The notes below the pieces were generated by a model. That model was given only the letters and a program-made list of their open reading frames with translations. It did no database searches and was not told the DNA's origin. Shown here in pieces: positions 1 through 8,687 of a DNA stretch of 57,978 nucleotides; position 1 is the first letter of the stretch, and each line of letters starts with the position of its first letter. The DNA is taken from the NCBI GenBank assembly GCA_037388885.1, contig JARRJS010000009.1:1-57978 (forward strand), given 5' to 3'. The DNA is from JARRJS01 sp037388885 (GTDB taxonomy: Bacteria > Gemmatimonadota > Gemmatimonadetes > Longimicrobiales > RSA9). A program made the translations under genes and the position numbers.

Positions 1-87
1 GCGCGGCATGGTCCCTGCCGTATCCGCATCCATTCCGGAACCGTTTAGATTCGAGGTTGGACTTCCAACGGGGGAGCGACGCCTATC

Positions 88-1281
88 ATGAGCACGAAGG
101 GCACCATCGGCATCCTGACGGGTGGGGGGGATGTACCAGGACTGAATCCGGCGATCCGCGCCATCACGATCCGCGCGCGGATTGAAGGCTACCGCGTGCT
201 GGGCATCCGGCGTGGCTGGGCGGGTTTGGTGGACCTGGTCCCGGAACCGGATGCCGACAACACGGAATGCGTTCGCGAGCTGACCGAGGAGATCGTGAAC
301 CGGGCGGGCCGAACCGGCGGCACGTTTCTCCACACGTCGCGTACACGGCCGAGCCACCTGCCGAAAGCCGTGGTGCCGCCGCGCCTTCAGGACAAGTACA
401 CGGAGGAAATCAACGACATCACGCCGGACGTGCTGAAGAACCTGGAGTTCCTGGGCATCGACACGCTCATCCCCATGGGCGGCGACGACACCCTCAGCTA
501 CGCCCACCGCCTGCACTGGGAAGGCGTCCGCGTCGTGGCCATTCCGAAGACCATGGACAACGACGTGCCGGGTACCGACTACTGCATCGGGTTCAGCACG
601 TGCGTCACCCGCACCATCGAGCTGACCCACCAGCTGCGGACCACTGCCGGGTCCCACGAGCGGTTCCTGGTCATCGAGGTGTTCGGGCGCTATGCCGGCT
701 ACACCGCCCTGCTGCCCACTATGGCAGGCGCGGCCGACCGCTGCGTCATTCCCGAGCATCCCTTCGACATCGACAAGCTCACCGAGTTGCTGGTCTACGA
801 CCACCATCGCAATCCCAGCCACTACTCCGTCGCCCTGGTCTCCGAAGGCGCCACCATGCGCGGCGGCGACATGGAGTTCGAGAGTCAGGAAACCGACCAG
901 TACGGCCACAAGAAGCTCGGCGGCATCGGCGACCAGATCGCCATCGAGCTGAAGAACCGATCCGCGCGCTTCAACAACGGCCAGCGCATCAACGTCGTGA
1001 ACCAGCGGCTGGGCTACCTGGTGCGCTGCGGCGCCCCGGACGCCCTCGACTCCATCGTGCCCATGGCCTTCGGCAACCTGGCGCTCGACCTGATCCTCGC
1101 CGGCAAGTCGGGCCGGCTGGTCAGTGTGCGCAATGGCGCCTACGACAACGTGCCCGTCGACGTGATCATCGGCCGCAAGAAGGCCGTCGACTTGGACCGC
1201 CACTACAACACGGACCGGCTCCGGCCCATCTACCATTCGTTCAACCGCCTGCCGCTCTTCATCATGACGAGCGACGTGTGA
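88..1281 (+). CDS. pfp: 6-phosphofructokinase, probably pyrophosphate-dependent
   Basis: Phosphorylates fructose 6-phosphate to fructose 1,6-bisphosphate in cytoplasmic glycolysis. The 397-aa protein carries the N-terminal phosphate loop GGGDVPGLNPAIR (about residues 12-24). It also has the active-site motif PKTMDND (153-159) and the phosphoryl-donor motif GGDDT (131-135). In the family, ATP enzymes usually have GGDGS and PGTIDND. An Asp in the second GGD position together with Lys in PKT marks the PPi-using type, so I infer PPi as donor, which would make the step reversible. A purine-rich GGGGGAG lies about 12 nt before the ATG. It is the first gene of the window, with 365 non-coding bases after it, so it is probably monocistronic. 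Family assignment is very secure; donor specificity is an inference from two residues. Confidence 0.93.
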   Translation: MSTKGTIGILTGGGDVPGLNPAIRAITIRARIEGYRVLGIRRGWAGLVDLVPEPDADNTECVRELTEEIVNRAGRTGGTFLHTSRTRPSHLPKAVVPPRLQDKYTEEINDITPDVLKNLEFLGIDTLIPMGGDDTLSYAHRLHWEGVRVVAIPKTMDNDVPGTDYCIGFSTCVTRTIELTHQLRTTAGSHERFLVIEVFGRYAGYTALLPTMAGAADRCVIPEHPFDIDKLTELLVYDHHRNPSHYSVALVSEGATMRGGDMEFESQETDQYGHKKLGGIGDQIAIELKNRSARFNNGQRINVVNQRLGYLVRCGAPDALDSIVPMAFGNLALDLILAGKSGRLVSVRNGAYDNVPVDVIIGRKKAVDLDRHYNTDRLRPIYHSFNRLPLFIMTSDV

Positions 1282-1646
1282 CGCAACCCGCAGAGGGAGA
1301 CGGAGAGAATCCCTGAGGGCGAATCCTCGCGGAGGGCTCCATCCTCGAGTTCGAGGCTCGAGGATGGAGCGCCAGCGCGCGGGCGAGCGTCCACGCGAGC
1401 GAACGACCCGGGAACGACCCGCACGCCCCGACGTATTAAACGCGGACAAGACCGTTGCACCCCCCCGCCGGGTGTTTCATTCGGCGTTTCATGCAACGTC
1501 GCACGCGTCGGCGCTACGGGTCGAATAGCGCGGAGCGAAGGGCCTTGCGGCCCTCTCCGCACCCGGGCACCGGGCCTGCAAGGAAGTGCCACAGCGGTCT
1601 GCAATCCGGCAGACTGTGAACGCCACCGTATCAGGGACGAACGGAC
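1282..1646. other. intergenic stretch between pfp and msrP
   Basis: No credible gene. It contains a perfect 14-bp inverted repeat (1336-1370) and a second, weaker GC-rich hairpin around 1530-1560 (arms gggcc/ggccc with flanking gcggag/ctccgc). The msrP promoter should lie in the 3' part, but I see no convincing -35/-10 pair. Confidence 0.5.
1336..1370. terminator. 14-bp perfect stem-loop downstream of pfp
   Basis: Arms at 1336-1349 and 1357-1370 are perfectly complementary (14 bp) with a 7-nt loop. It starts 54 nt after the pfp stop. No T-tract follows, so it is a terminator-like or transcript-stabilising hairpin rather than a textbook intrinsic terminator. Confidence 0.4.
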
Positions 1647-2594
1647 ATGTTGATCAGGAAGCCGGGCGACATCCCGGCATCGGAGATCACGCCATACGAG
1701 GTGTATCTGAACCGTCGCAAGTTCATGCGCCAGGCAGGACTGACGGCTCTGGCCGTGTCGCTGGCGCCGGGCCTCCTGACGGGCTTCCGGCGACAGCAGA
1801 AGCCGATCAAGGACTACAAGGACGCCCGGTCCGAGCTCGGTGAGAAGCTGACGTCGTACGAGGACATCACGCATTACAACAACTTCTACGAGTTCGGCAC
1901 GGGCAAGGAGGATCCCTCCCGCAACGCGCAGGATTTCCGCACGCGCCCGTGGAGCATCACCATCGAGGGCCATGTGGCCAACCCCGGCGCGGTAGATCTG
2001 GACACGTTCCTGAAGCCGTTCACCGCGGAAGATCGCATCTACCGGCTGCGTTGCGTGGAGGCCTGGTCGATGGTGATCCCCTGGCAGGGCTTCCCGCTGG
2101 CCGACGTCATCCGGCGCGCGCAGCCGACGAGTAATGCCAAGTTCGTCGAGTTCGTGACCCTCTACGACCCGAAGCAGATGCCGGGGCAGCGCAGTCGCGT
2201 CCTCGACTGGCCGTACGTGGAGGGGTTGCGCATGGACGAGGCGATGCACCCGCTGACCATCCTGGCCACCGGCCTGTACGGCCGGCCGCTGCCCAACCAG
2301 GATGGCGCACCGCTCCGCCTCGTGGTGCCGTGGAAGTACGGGTTCAAGAGCATCAAGTCCATCGTGAAGATCCGGTTCGTCGAGACTATGCCCGAAACGA
2401 CCTGGCACAAGGCGGCGCCCAACGAGTACGGGTTCTACTCCAACGTGAACCCGCACGTGGCTCACCCTCGCTGGAGCCAGGCCCGGGAACGGCGCATCGG
2501 CGAGTTCAGGCGCCGACGCACCCTCATGTTCAATGGCTACGGCGACCAGGTGGCCAAGCTGTACGCGGGCATGGACCTGCGGAAATGGTTTTGA
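1647..2594 (+). CDS. msrP: protein-methionine-sulfoxide reductase catalytic subunit MsrP
   Basis: Periplasmic molybdenum-cofactor enzyme that reduces methionine sulfoxide in oxidised envelope proteins, using electrons from the membrane partner MsrQ. The 315-aa product starts with a Tat signal, NRRKFMRQAG at about residues 22-31, followed by a hydrophobic stretch. It keeps the Moco-ligand motif RCVEAWSMVIPW with Cys136, nearly identical to the E. coli MsrP motif, and the C-terminal ANEYGF/NVNP region typical of the family. The msrQ gene starts 105 nt downstream on the same strand, the usual msrPQ order. A GGGA lies about 9 nt before the ATG. Export by the Tat route implies the cofactor is inserted before secretion. 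Length and motifs match the family fully. Confidence 0.95.
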   Translation: MLIRKPGDIPASEITPYEVYLNRRKFMRQAGLTALAVSLAPGLLTGFRRQQKPIKDYKDARSELGEKLTSYEDITHYNNFYEFGTGKEDPSRNAQDFRTRPWSITIEGHVANPGAVDLDTFLKPFTAEDRIYRLRCVEAWSMVIPWQGFPLADVIRRAQPTSNAKFVEFVTLYDPKQMPGQRSRVLDWPYVEGLRMDEAMHPLTILATGLYGRPLPNQDGAPLRLVVPWKYGFKSIKSIVKIRFVETMPETTWHKAAPNEYGFYSNVNPHVAHPRWSQARERRIGEFRRRRTLMFNGYGDQVAKLYAGMDLRKWF

Positions 2595-2699
2595 CGGCAG
2601 GCGGGGGCGGAGGCGGGGTTCGGGGACGGGCACGGATAACACGGGCGCGGATACCGCGGGCGCGTGCATGGATACAACGAAGGGTGAACGGGTAGTGGA

Positions 2700-3377
2700 A
2701 TGGCGAGGACGTCGAACGTTCGGCTGAGGGTGTTTCGTGGCCTGGCCTGGGTGGCGCTGGCCGGGCCGCTGGTCTGGCTGGGCCTGCGGTTCCGGCGCGA
2801 CCAGCTGGGCGCCAACCCCATCGAAGCGGTCATTCTGTGGAGCGGCGTTTCCACGCTCGTTTTGCTGATGCTGACTCTGGCCGTTACGCCGGTGCGCCGG
2901 CTGACGGGCTGGAACGAGGTGGTGCGCGTGCGCCGCTTCCTCGGCCTGACGGCGTTCGGTTACCTGTGCCTGCATTTCCTTTCGTACGTGGGTCTGGACC
3001 AGTTTTTCGCGTTCGGCTACATCCTGGACGACATCGCGAAACGACCCTTCATCACTGTGGGTTTCGCGGCCTTTCTCCTGCTCATTCCCTTGGCGGTCAC
3101 GTCCACGACGGGCTGGATCCGGCGGCTCGGTCGCCGCTGGCAGCGGCTGCACCAGCTGGTGTACGTCGCGGCCGCGTTGGGCGTTCTGCACTACTACTGG
3201 AAGGTGAAGGCGGACACGCGCTGGCCGCTGGTGTTCGCGGCGACGCTGCTGGTTCTGCTCGTGCTGCGGCTGCGCGCCCGGCGTGGCGCGGCGAAGCAGA
3301 GTGGGCGGCGTCGTGCAGGGCCGGTGGCGAAAGCGCCGGCCGACTCGCCGGCTCGTGGCATGCCGGTCGAGGCCTGA
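2700..3377 (+). CDS. msrQ: MsrQ haem-binding membrane subunit of the methionine-sulfoxide reductase
   Basis: Inner-membrane b-type cytochrome that passes electrons from the quinone/flavin pool to periplasmic MsrP. The 225-aa protein has about six hydrophobic helices (roughly residues 12-28, 43-65, 80-100, 120-140, 155-170, 178-196). It shows the ferric-reductase-like His positions of the YedZ family: CLHFLSY, RLHQLVY and LHYYW. The C-terminal 30 residues are a basic, low-complexity tail. It follows msrP by 105 nt and is probably cotranscribed. No strong ribosome-binding site is visible, but the first helix begins just after this ATG. The family call rests on the helix layout, the His residues and the partner gene. 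Confidence 0.93.
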   Translation: MARTSNVRLRVFRGLAWVALAGPLVWLGLRFRRDQLGANPIEAVILWSGVSTLVLLMLTLAVTPVRRLTGWNEVVRVRRFLGLTAFGYLCLHFLSYVGLDQFFAFGYILDDIAKRPFITVGFAAFLLLIPLAVTSTTGWIRRLGRRWQRLHQLVYVAAALGVLHYYWKVKADTRWPLVFAATLLVLLVLRLRARRGAAKQSGRRRAGPVAKAPADSPARGMPVEA

Positions 3378-3394
3378 GCCGCTGGTTCCGATGG

Positions 3395-3413
3395 ACGCGC
3401 CCGAAGGGCGCGT
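3395..3413. terminator. GAA-loop hairpin after msrQ
   Basis: Perfect 8-bp stem (3395-3402 with 3406-3413) closed by the trinucleotide GAA, 17 nt after the msrQ stop. There is no T-tract. It has the same architecture as the hairpins clustered at 8.7-8.9 kb, so it may be a dispersed REP-like element serving as a 3' end structure. Confidence 0.4.
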
Positions 3414-3531
3414 GATGGCTGGCGGCGGTCACGTCGTCGACTCGCCGGGTCGTGCTCCCGAAGGAAACTCGTAGTCACCCGCAGTCGTATAGGAATAAGC
3501 GGACGGAAGCTAATTCACCGGGGGACCTTGC

Positions 3532-5775
3532 ATGCGAGCGTTGCGGGTACTGCTTTTCCTGTGCATCGTGGCGTGGCCGGTGGCGCTCGTGGCGCAGGCG
3601 ACGGGGGCGGGGCGGGACAGCGCGGCGGCGGCGTACACGCGGAACGACAGCACGACGAGTGCGCCGGGTGACAGCATGGAGATCCCGGCGGACGCCTACC
3701 TGGATCCCGCCGCGGAGCAGCTCGTGGCGCGTGCCCGGCAATCACGTCGACAGAGCCAGAGCACCCTGCAGAGCTACACGGCCATCGTTCGCCAGCGCCT
3801 CGCCGCGGGCATCCGCATGCCCCTCAAGGACCGTACGATCTTCCACGCGGAGGCTGCGGCCCGCGTCCGCTGGAGCCGGGACGAGCCCATTGTGGCGCAG
3901 GTGCTCGCAGAACGCGTGCGGCACCCCGGTGGTGTGGAGGTGGAAGGGGACCTCAGCGGCTTCGCCGTCGACCAACTCTTCGACCCCTCGTCCGACCGGT
4001 TGATGTTCGGGCTGCTGACCAAGGACGACCAAGACATCTGGATCCGCCATCCCCTGGCCACGGGCTCCGAGTGGTTCTACCGGTTCCAGTCGGGCGACAC
4101 GGTCACGCTTTCCTTCCCGGACGGCCGGCAGCTCCACGTCGTGGAGCTGAAGGTGCTGCCGCGCCAAGCGCTACCCGACCTGCTCCGCGGCACGCTCTGG
4201 ATCGAGCCGAAGAGCGGCATGCTCGTGCGGGCCGCGTTCCGGCTGGCCCGCAAGATCGACCTGGAACGTGACGCGGCCCTGCTGGGCATCGACGCCGAGG
4301 ACCAGGAGGATCTGAAGGACGTGCCGGGCATCCTGAAGCCCATGGAGTTCGACATCGACCTGGCGGTCATCGAATACTCGCTCTGGGAGTTCCGCCACTG
4401 GTTGCCATCCGTGCTCCGCCTGGAGGGCACCGTGCGCGTCGGCATCCTGACCTTCCCCGCGACCATGGAAGTCAGCTACCAGATCCTGGGCGTCCAGGAC
4501 GACTCGACGGCCACACCGGCTCCGGTGGCAACCGACCCCATCACGAAGCAATGGGAAGAAGCGGGTGACGGCTACCACGTCGAGACCCGGCGCCAAAACG
4601 GCCGGATGGTGCTGGTCCTCATGCCGAACGACTCCACCTCGCTCATGCGCAGCCGGTTCCTGCCGCCTCCGGTGTGGCAGAATGCGCCCGGGTTCATCAC
4701 CTCGACCGATCTGCGTGATATGCAGGACGCGGTGGCGAACGTACCGCGCCCACCCGATCTCGCGACCGCCAAGACGCTGCGGTGGGGCCCGCAGCAGTTC
4801 GGACTGCTGCGCTACAACCGGGTGGAGGGTCTGTCCGTGGGCGCCCGGGCCAGCGTGCACCACGGCATCCTGACGGGCACGGCAACCGCCCGCCTGGGTC
4901 TGGCCGACCTGGACCCCAATCTGGAGATCGACCTGACGCGTGCGAGTGATCGTCGCTCCATCGACCTCGCCGTGTACCACCACCTCACCACCGTGCACGA
5001 CGGGGACCGCGCTCTCGGCCCCGGCAATTCGCTTTCGGCCCTGCTCTTCGGCCTCGACGACGGTGAGTACTTCCGCGCCACCGGCGCCCGCCTCACGCTC
5101 GCGCCACCACCGGATGCCCGAAACAACGCCAGCTGGTCCATCTACGCGGAGCGCCAGGCACCGGCACGGCGTCGCACGGACGTGACCCTGCCGGCGCTCT
5201 GGCGGGACGCGGCGGTGTTCGGGGACAACATCGTCGCCGATCATGCGGATCAACTGGGCACCACCATCCGGCTGCGACGCTGGTGGGGCGCCGACGTGGC
5301 ACGCCCGCAGCTCGGGGCCGACCTCATGCTCCAGGGCGAAACCGGGGATTTCCGCTTCGCGCGCGGGCAGCTTGTGCTGCGCACCGTGCTGCCGCTGGTC
5401 GATTCGCTCCGTACCGGGCTGGACATCGCCGGCGGCTCCAGTATCGGCACCGTACCGGTGCAGCGCCTGTGGTACCTGGGCGGGGTGGAAACGCTGCGGG
5501 GCTACGGCGGCGGCGTCGCGGCGGGTGATACGTACCTTCGCGCCCGCCTGGAGCTCGCCCGCTATTTCGGCGTCGCCGGCGTTTCGCTGTTCAGCGACGC
5601 CGGCTGGGCCGGCCCGCGCGACGGGTTCACCCTCCGCGACGCCGCCGACCACGCGCTGCTTTCCGCCGGCGCGGGCCTGACGCTCATGGACGGCCTGATT
5701 CGCCTCGACCTGGCCCGCGCCCTTCGCCCACCCCTGGGCTGGCGGCTGAGTCTCTACCTGGACGCGGCCCTCTGA
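3532..5775 (+). CDS. outer-membrane protein with C-terminal Omp85/D15-type barrel
   Basis: The 747-aa protein begins with a clear signal peptide (MRALRVLLFLCIVAWPVALVA, cleavage near AQA). Residues about 60-330 form a periplasmic soluble region of beta-rich character, somewhat like the N-terminal part of DUF5686 proteins. The last ~350 residues alternate in the manner of a beta-barrel and end in a D15-like module. That module includes the signature LGGVETLRGYGGG followed by RARLELARYFG and a short terminal strand LYLDAAL. Omp85-family proteins insert or translocate proteins across the outer membrane, but the substrate here is unknown and no POTRA repeats are obvious. A GGGGGA sequence sits 6-7 nt before the ATG. 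It is flanked by msrQ and a small membrane protein, with no obvious functional link. Confidence 0.75.
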   Translation: MRALRVLLFLCIVAWPVALVAQATGAGRDSAAAAYTRNDSTTSAPGDSMEIPADAYLDPAAEQLVARARQSRRQSQSTLQSYTAIVRQRLAAGIRMPLKDRTIFHAEAAARVRWSRDEPIVAQVLAERVRHPGGVEVEGDLSGFAVDQLFDPSSDRLMFGLLTKDDQDIWIRHPLATGSEWFYRFQSGDTVTLSFPDGRQLHVVELKVLPRQALPDLLRGTLWIEPKSGMLVRAAFRLARKIDLERDAALLGIDAEDQEDLKDVPGILKPMEFDIDLAVIEYSLWEFRHWLPSVLRLEGTVRVGILTFPATMEVSYQILGVQDDSTATPAPVATDPITKQWEEAGDGYHVETRRQNGRMVLVLMPNDSTSLMRSRFLPPPVWQNAPGFITSTDLRDMQDAVANVPRPPDLATAKTLRWGPQQFGLLRYNRVEGLSVGARASVHHGILTGTATARLGLADLDPNLEIDLTRASDRRSIDLAVYHHLTTVHDGDRALGPGNSLSALLFGLDDGEYFRATGARLTLAPPPDARNNASWSIYAERQAPARRRTDVTLPALWRDAAVFGDNIVADHADQLGTTIRLRRWWGADVARPQLGADLMLQGETGDFRFARGQLVLRTVLPLVDSLRTGLDIAGGSSIGTVPVQRLWYLGGVETLRGYGGGVAAGDTYLRARLELARYFGVAGVSLFSDAGWAGPRDGFTLRDAADHALLSAGAGLTLMDGLIRLDLARALRPPLGWRLSLYLDAAL

Positions 5776-5835
5776 TCGACGCCCGTAGCCGGACGCACGC
5801 TCCACGCTCTCCGTTCTCCGTTCGCCGCTACCCGC

Positions 5836-5864
5836 TTTACGATCGACGACGCTTCCGCTAAGCT
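5836..5864 (+). promoter_or_regulatory. candidate promoter giving a leaderless transcript for the 210-aa protein
   Basis: TTTACG (5836-5841), 17-nt spacer, TAAGCT (5859-5864), then 7 nt to the ATG at 5872. The gene has no Shine-Dalgarno. The predicted start of transcription coincides with the start codon. Matches to sigma70 hexamers are partial (4/6 and 3/6). Confidence 0.35.
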
Positions 5865-5871
5865 CCCGCCG

Positions 5872-6504
5872 ATGTCCCATGCCCAGACGATGCACCCGGC
5901 ACTGACTGAACGGTTGGCCGAGCTGGCCGGCGGAATTCCGCTGGCGGAAGCGTTCGCCGCCGTGAACGCCCGGGGACCGGACGACCTGGCGGCGGTGATT
6001 CGCTATCTGATCGAACGGCGCCGGGCCGAAGACACGGTGCCCCGCCAGATCCCCATCTCCAATCGATCCCACCCCCCGACGTGGCTGTTCACGCTGGCCG
6101 GCGAGTCCACGCCGGACGCGCGTCAGGGCGCGGGCTGGCCGGCGTCCCTGCTGGAATCGCCGCTGGAACGGGAGCCGAACCCGCTGATGCGGATGTACCT
6201 GGCTCTGGCGATGCGTGGGCGCGCCACGCTGACACCGCCGCGCCGATGGGCATGGTTCATCCAGGTTGTGCGCCTGGTGGTCCTGGCTCTGCTGATCTGG
6301 CTGGCCGCACGGAACGCCGGCCACGGTCCTGCCCGGCTGGTGGCCCTCGTAGTCGGGGCCTGGATGCTGCTGGCGACGCCGCATGTCGCCGAACGTGTCG
6401 CCCACGCCGTCGCCGTGCTCGCCTTCAACGACGCCCTGCGTGATGCGCTGGAAGATGGCATGCCACGGGACGAATCTCTTTCCGGACCATCTACCACGTC
6501 CTAG
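5872..6504 (+). CDS. unrecognised 210-aa protein with two C-terminal membrane helices
   Basis: I do not recognise a family. The first ~125 residues are soluble and contain a charged helical stretch (AAVIRYLIERRRAED). Residues about 128-150 and 155-175 are hydrophobic, with a WLAARNAG turn between them, suggesting a hairpin membrane anchor with both ends on the cytoplasmic side. The tail is acidic. No Shine-Dalgarno precedes the ATG, but a -10-like TAAGCT lies 7 nt upstream. The Nramp-like gene starts 44 nt after the stop, so the two may be cotranscribed. Codon use looks like the neighbours, and the frame is open and free of any convincing competing gene. A real but uncharacterised protein is likely. 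Confidence 0.6.
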   Translation: MSHAQTMHPALTERLAELAGGIPLAEAFAAVNARGPDDLAAVIRYLIERRRAEDTVPRQIPISNRSHPPTWLFTLAGESTPDARQGAGWPASLLESPLEREPNPLMRMYLALAMRGRATLTPPRRWAWFIQVVRLVVLALLIWLAARNAGHGPARLVALVVGAWMLLATPHVAERVAHAVAVLAFNDALRDALEDGMPRDESLSGPSTTS

Positions 6505-6547
6505 CTTAGCGAGGATTCCTCCAGCTCGATTTCCCCACGGAAGACGG

Positions 6548-7843
6548 ATGATGGAACGCGAATCGTCAGCCACGAAACGCGAATCGCTGCGCGCTGCCAA
6601 TTTCTGGAAGAGTTTCGGGCCCGGCCTGTTGTGGGCCGGCGCGGCGATCGGCGTGTCCCACCTGGTCCAATCCACGCGCGCGGGCGCCGAGGCGGGGTTC
6701 GCCCTGGCCGGCGTGATCGTCCTGGCGCTGATCCTGAAATACCCGTTCTTCGAGTACGGACCGCGCTACGCAGCCGCGACAGGTACCAGCCTGGTGGAGG
6801 GCTACGGCCGGATCGGCCGTTGGGCGGTTTGGCTCTACCTGCTCATCACGCTGGTCACGTCGGTCATCGTCGACGGCGCCATCGTCCTGTTCACCGGCTT
6901 CCTGCTCATGACCGTGTTCGGCGTGCACGCGGCGCCGTGGCTGGCCGCCGGCGTGCTGTACGTCGCGTGCGCGCTGCTGCTGTGGCTCGGCCGCTACCGC
7001 TTGCTGGACGGGACCATCAAGGTCATTCTGGTCGGCCTCGCGCTGTCCACGCTGGTCGCCGCGGTGGTGGCTCTGCCTCGCGCGGATCTCGGCACCATCG
7101 CGCTCTGGCCCGACGTGGGTCCCGGCGGCGTGGTGACGTTCGCGTTCGTGCTGGCGCTCGTCGGCTGGATGCCGTCCGCCATCGATGTCGCCGTGTGGAG
7201 CTCGCTCTGGACGCTGGCCAAGGATCGCACCGAGCGCGTGCGCACCAGCGTCGCCAACGCGCGCCTCGACTTCCTGATCGGCTACGTGGGCACGGGCGTC
7301 ATGGCGTTCGCATTCCTGACGCTGGGTGCGGCCGTGATGTATCGCAGCGGCCAGGCATTCAGCGCGGCGGGCGCGGCCTTCTCCCTCCAGCTGGTGGACC
7401 TGTACGCCCACACGCTGGGCGCCTGGGCCCGGCCGTTCGTGCTCGTGGCCGTGCTCACCACCATGCTGTCCACGTCCCTCACCGTGGTGGACGGCTTCCC
7501 CCGCGGCATCGCGCGCTCCATCAAGGTGATCCGCGAAGGCATCCCGGAAACGCAGGTGGACGAGACGGGCCGGTTCTACTGGGGCGCCATCGTGGCGATC
7601 GGCATCGTAACGATCCTAGTGCTGGCCCTGTTCGCCCACTCGCTGACCGCCATGGTGGACTTCGCGACCATCGTGTCCTTCCTCACCGCTCCGGTCCTGG
7701 GCTACCTGAACCTCAAGGCCGTCACGGGCGCAGAAGTGGCGCCGGAGCATCAGCCGGGCCCCGCGCTGCGCTGGCTCTCCTACATCGGCTTGGTGCTGCT
7801 TGGCGGCACCGGGCTCGTGTACGTCGTCCTGCGCCTCCTCTGA
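6548..7843 (+). CDS. Nramp-like transporter with altered metal-binding motif
   Basis: A 431-aa polytopic protein of the Nramp/APC fold with about eleven helices. It opens with the family pattern FGPGLLWAGAAIG followed by RAGAEAGF, and later has KYPFFEYGPRYAAATG and SLVEGYGR. In true Nramp divalent-metal/H+ symporters, TM1 has DPGN and TM6 has MPH. Here the aligned TM1 positions read GVSH and TM6 reads WMPSAID, so the methionine-proline is kept but the metal-ligand Asp and Asn are gone. Substrate is therefore uncertain; it need not be Mn/Fe. The start chosen (ATG 6548) opens MMERESS just before the conserved region; a second ATG follows at 6551. The RNA methyltransferase gene begins 13 nt after the stop, suggesting coupling. 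Confidence 0.82.
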   Translation: MMERESSATKRESLRAANFWKSFGPGLLWAGAAIGVSHLVQSTRAGAEAGFALAGVIVLALILKYPFFEYGPRYAAATGTSLVEGYGRIGRWAVWLYLLITLVTSVIVDGAIVLFTGFLLMTVFGVHAAPWLAAGVLYVACALLLWLGRYRLLDGTIKVILVGLALSTLVAAVVALPRADLGTIALWPDVGPGGVVTFAFVLALVGWMPSAIDVAVWSSLWTLAKDRTERVRTSVANARLDFLIGYVGTGVMAFAFLTLGAAVMYRSGQAFSAAGAAFSLQLVDLYAHTLGAWARPFVLVAVLTTMLSTSLTVVDGFPRGIARSIKVIREGIPETQVDETGRFYWGAIVAIGIVTILVLALFAHSLTAMVDFATIVSFLTAPVLGYLNLKAVTGAEVAPEHQPGPALRWLSYIGLVLLGGTGLVYVVLRLL

Positions 7844-7856
7844 CGACGACGCGCGT

Positions 7857-8663
7857 GTGACCCCGACTCTCATCGAACGTTTCCGGGCCGCCCGCAACGA
7901 CCCCGCGCTGGCCGTGCTGGAGGATTTCCACCCCCTGAAGCACGCCCTCCGCTTCGGGGCGGACATCATTGAGCTGGTGGTCACCGATCCCGTCCGCCTG
8001 CAAGCGCTGGCGCACCAGCTGGCGCCCGACCTGCTGCCGCACCTGCCGCCCAGCGTCACCGTCACGGCCGACGTGCTGGCGCAGCTGACGCCCGACCCGC
8101 CGCGGTCCGGCATCCTCGCCATCGGCCGGCGGCCGGCGGTGGACGTGCCAGCGCTGTTGGCGGACACCCGCCGCGCACCGTTGGTGCTGCTGGAGGAACC
8201 TTCCCGGCTGGGCAATATCGGGGCGGCCGTGCGGGTCACGGCGGCGGCGGGCGGCGCCGGCCTGCTGGCCCTGGGAGAGCACGACCCCTGGCACCCGGCG
8301 GCGCTGCGCGGCGGTGCCGGTCTCCAGTTCGCGGTTCCCGCCGCGCGCATCGACGCCCTGCCCGCGAACGATCGGCCGCTCGTCGTCGTGGACCCCGGCG
8401 GTGAACCGCTGAAGCCCGGCGGTCTGCCGGACCGGGCGCTGCTCACGTTCGGCAACGAACGCACAGGGGTGAGCGACGAGCTCCGCCAGGCCGCCGCCGT
8501 GCGCGTCGGCATCCCGATGCGCGCGGGCGTGTCCAGCCTCAATCTGGCCACCGCCGTCGCCGTAGTGCTTTATGCCTGGCGCTTCGCAGTGCCTCCGTCC
8601 GGCGACCCGGACGGTGATGCGCCGGGCGAAGACGCACCGGACAGTGGCGCCACGAGGCCGTAG
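7857..8663 (+). CDS. TrmH/SpoU-family RNA 2'-O-methyltransferase
   Basis: SPOUT-class enzyme transferring methyl from S-adenosylmethionine to a ribose 2'-OH in tRNA or rRNA. The 268-aa product has an N-terminal substrate-binding part (about 1-110). The C-terminal trefoil-knot domain carries the three SpoU motifs: LEEPSRLGNIGAAVR (motif 1 with the catalytic Arg), LLTFGNERTGVS (motif 2) and GVSSLNLATAVAVVLY (motif 3). The start is inferred as GTG at 7857, whose following residues TPTLIERF begin a typical domain; longer in-frame versions would run into the upstream gene. It follows the Nramp-like gene by 13 nt, then a hairpin cluster. The target nucleotide cannot be read from sequence. Confidence 0.9.
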   Translation: MTPTLIERFRAARNDPALAVLEDFHPLKHALRFGADIIELVVTDPVRLQALAHQLAPDLLPHLPPSVTVTADVLAQLTPDPPRSGILAIGRRPAVDVPALLADTRRAPLVLLEEPSRLGNIGAAVRVTAAAGGAGLLALGEHDPWHPAALRGGAGLQFAVPAARIDALPANDRPLVVVDPGGEPLKPGGLPDRALLTFGNERTGVSDELRQAAAVRVGIPMRAGVSSLNLATAVAVVLYAWRFAVPPSGDPDGDAPGEDAPDSGATRP

Positions 8664-8687
8664 CGCTCCAGGAACGGCGCCCAGGAC

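Noticed and set aside
4171..6675. Very long open frame on the minus strand opposite the Omp85-like gene
   Set aside because: It is a high-GC shadow: composition is rich in Arg, Gly, Pro, Ala and Gln, with no domain, and it covers three well-supported plus-strand features.
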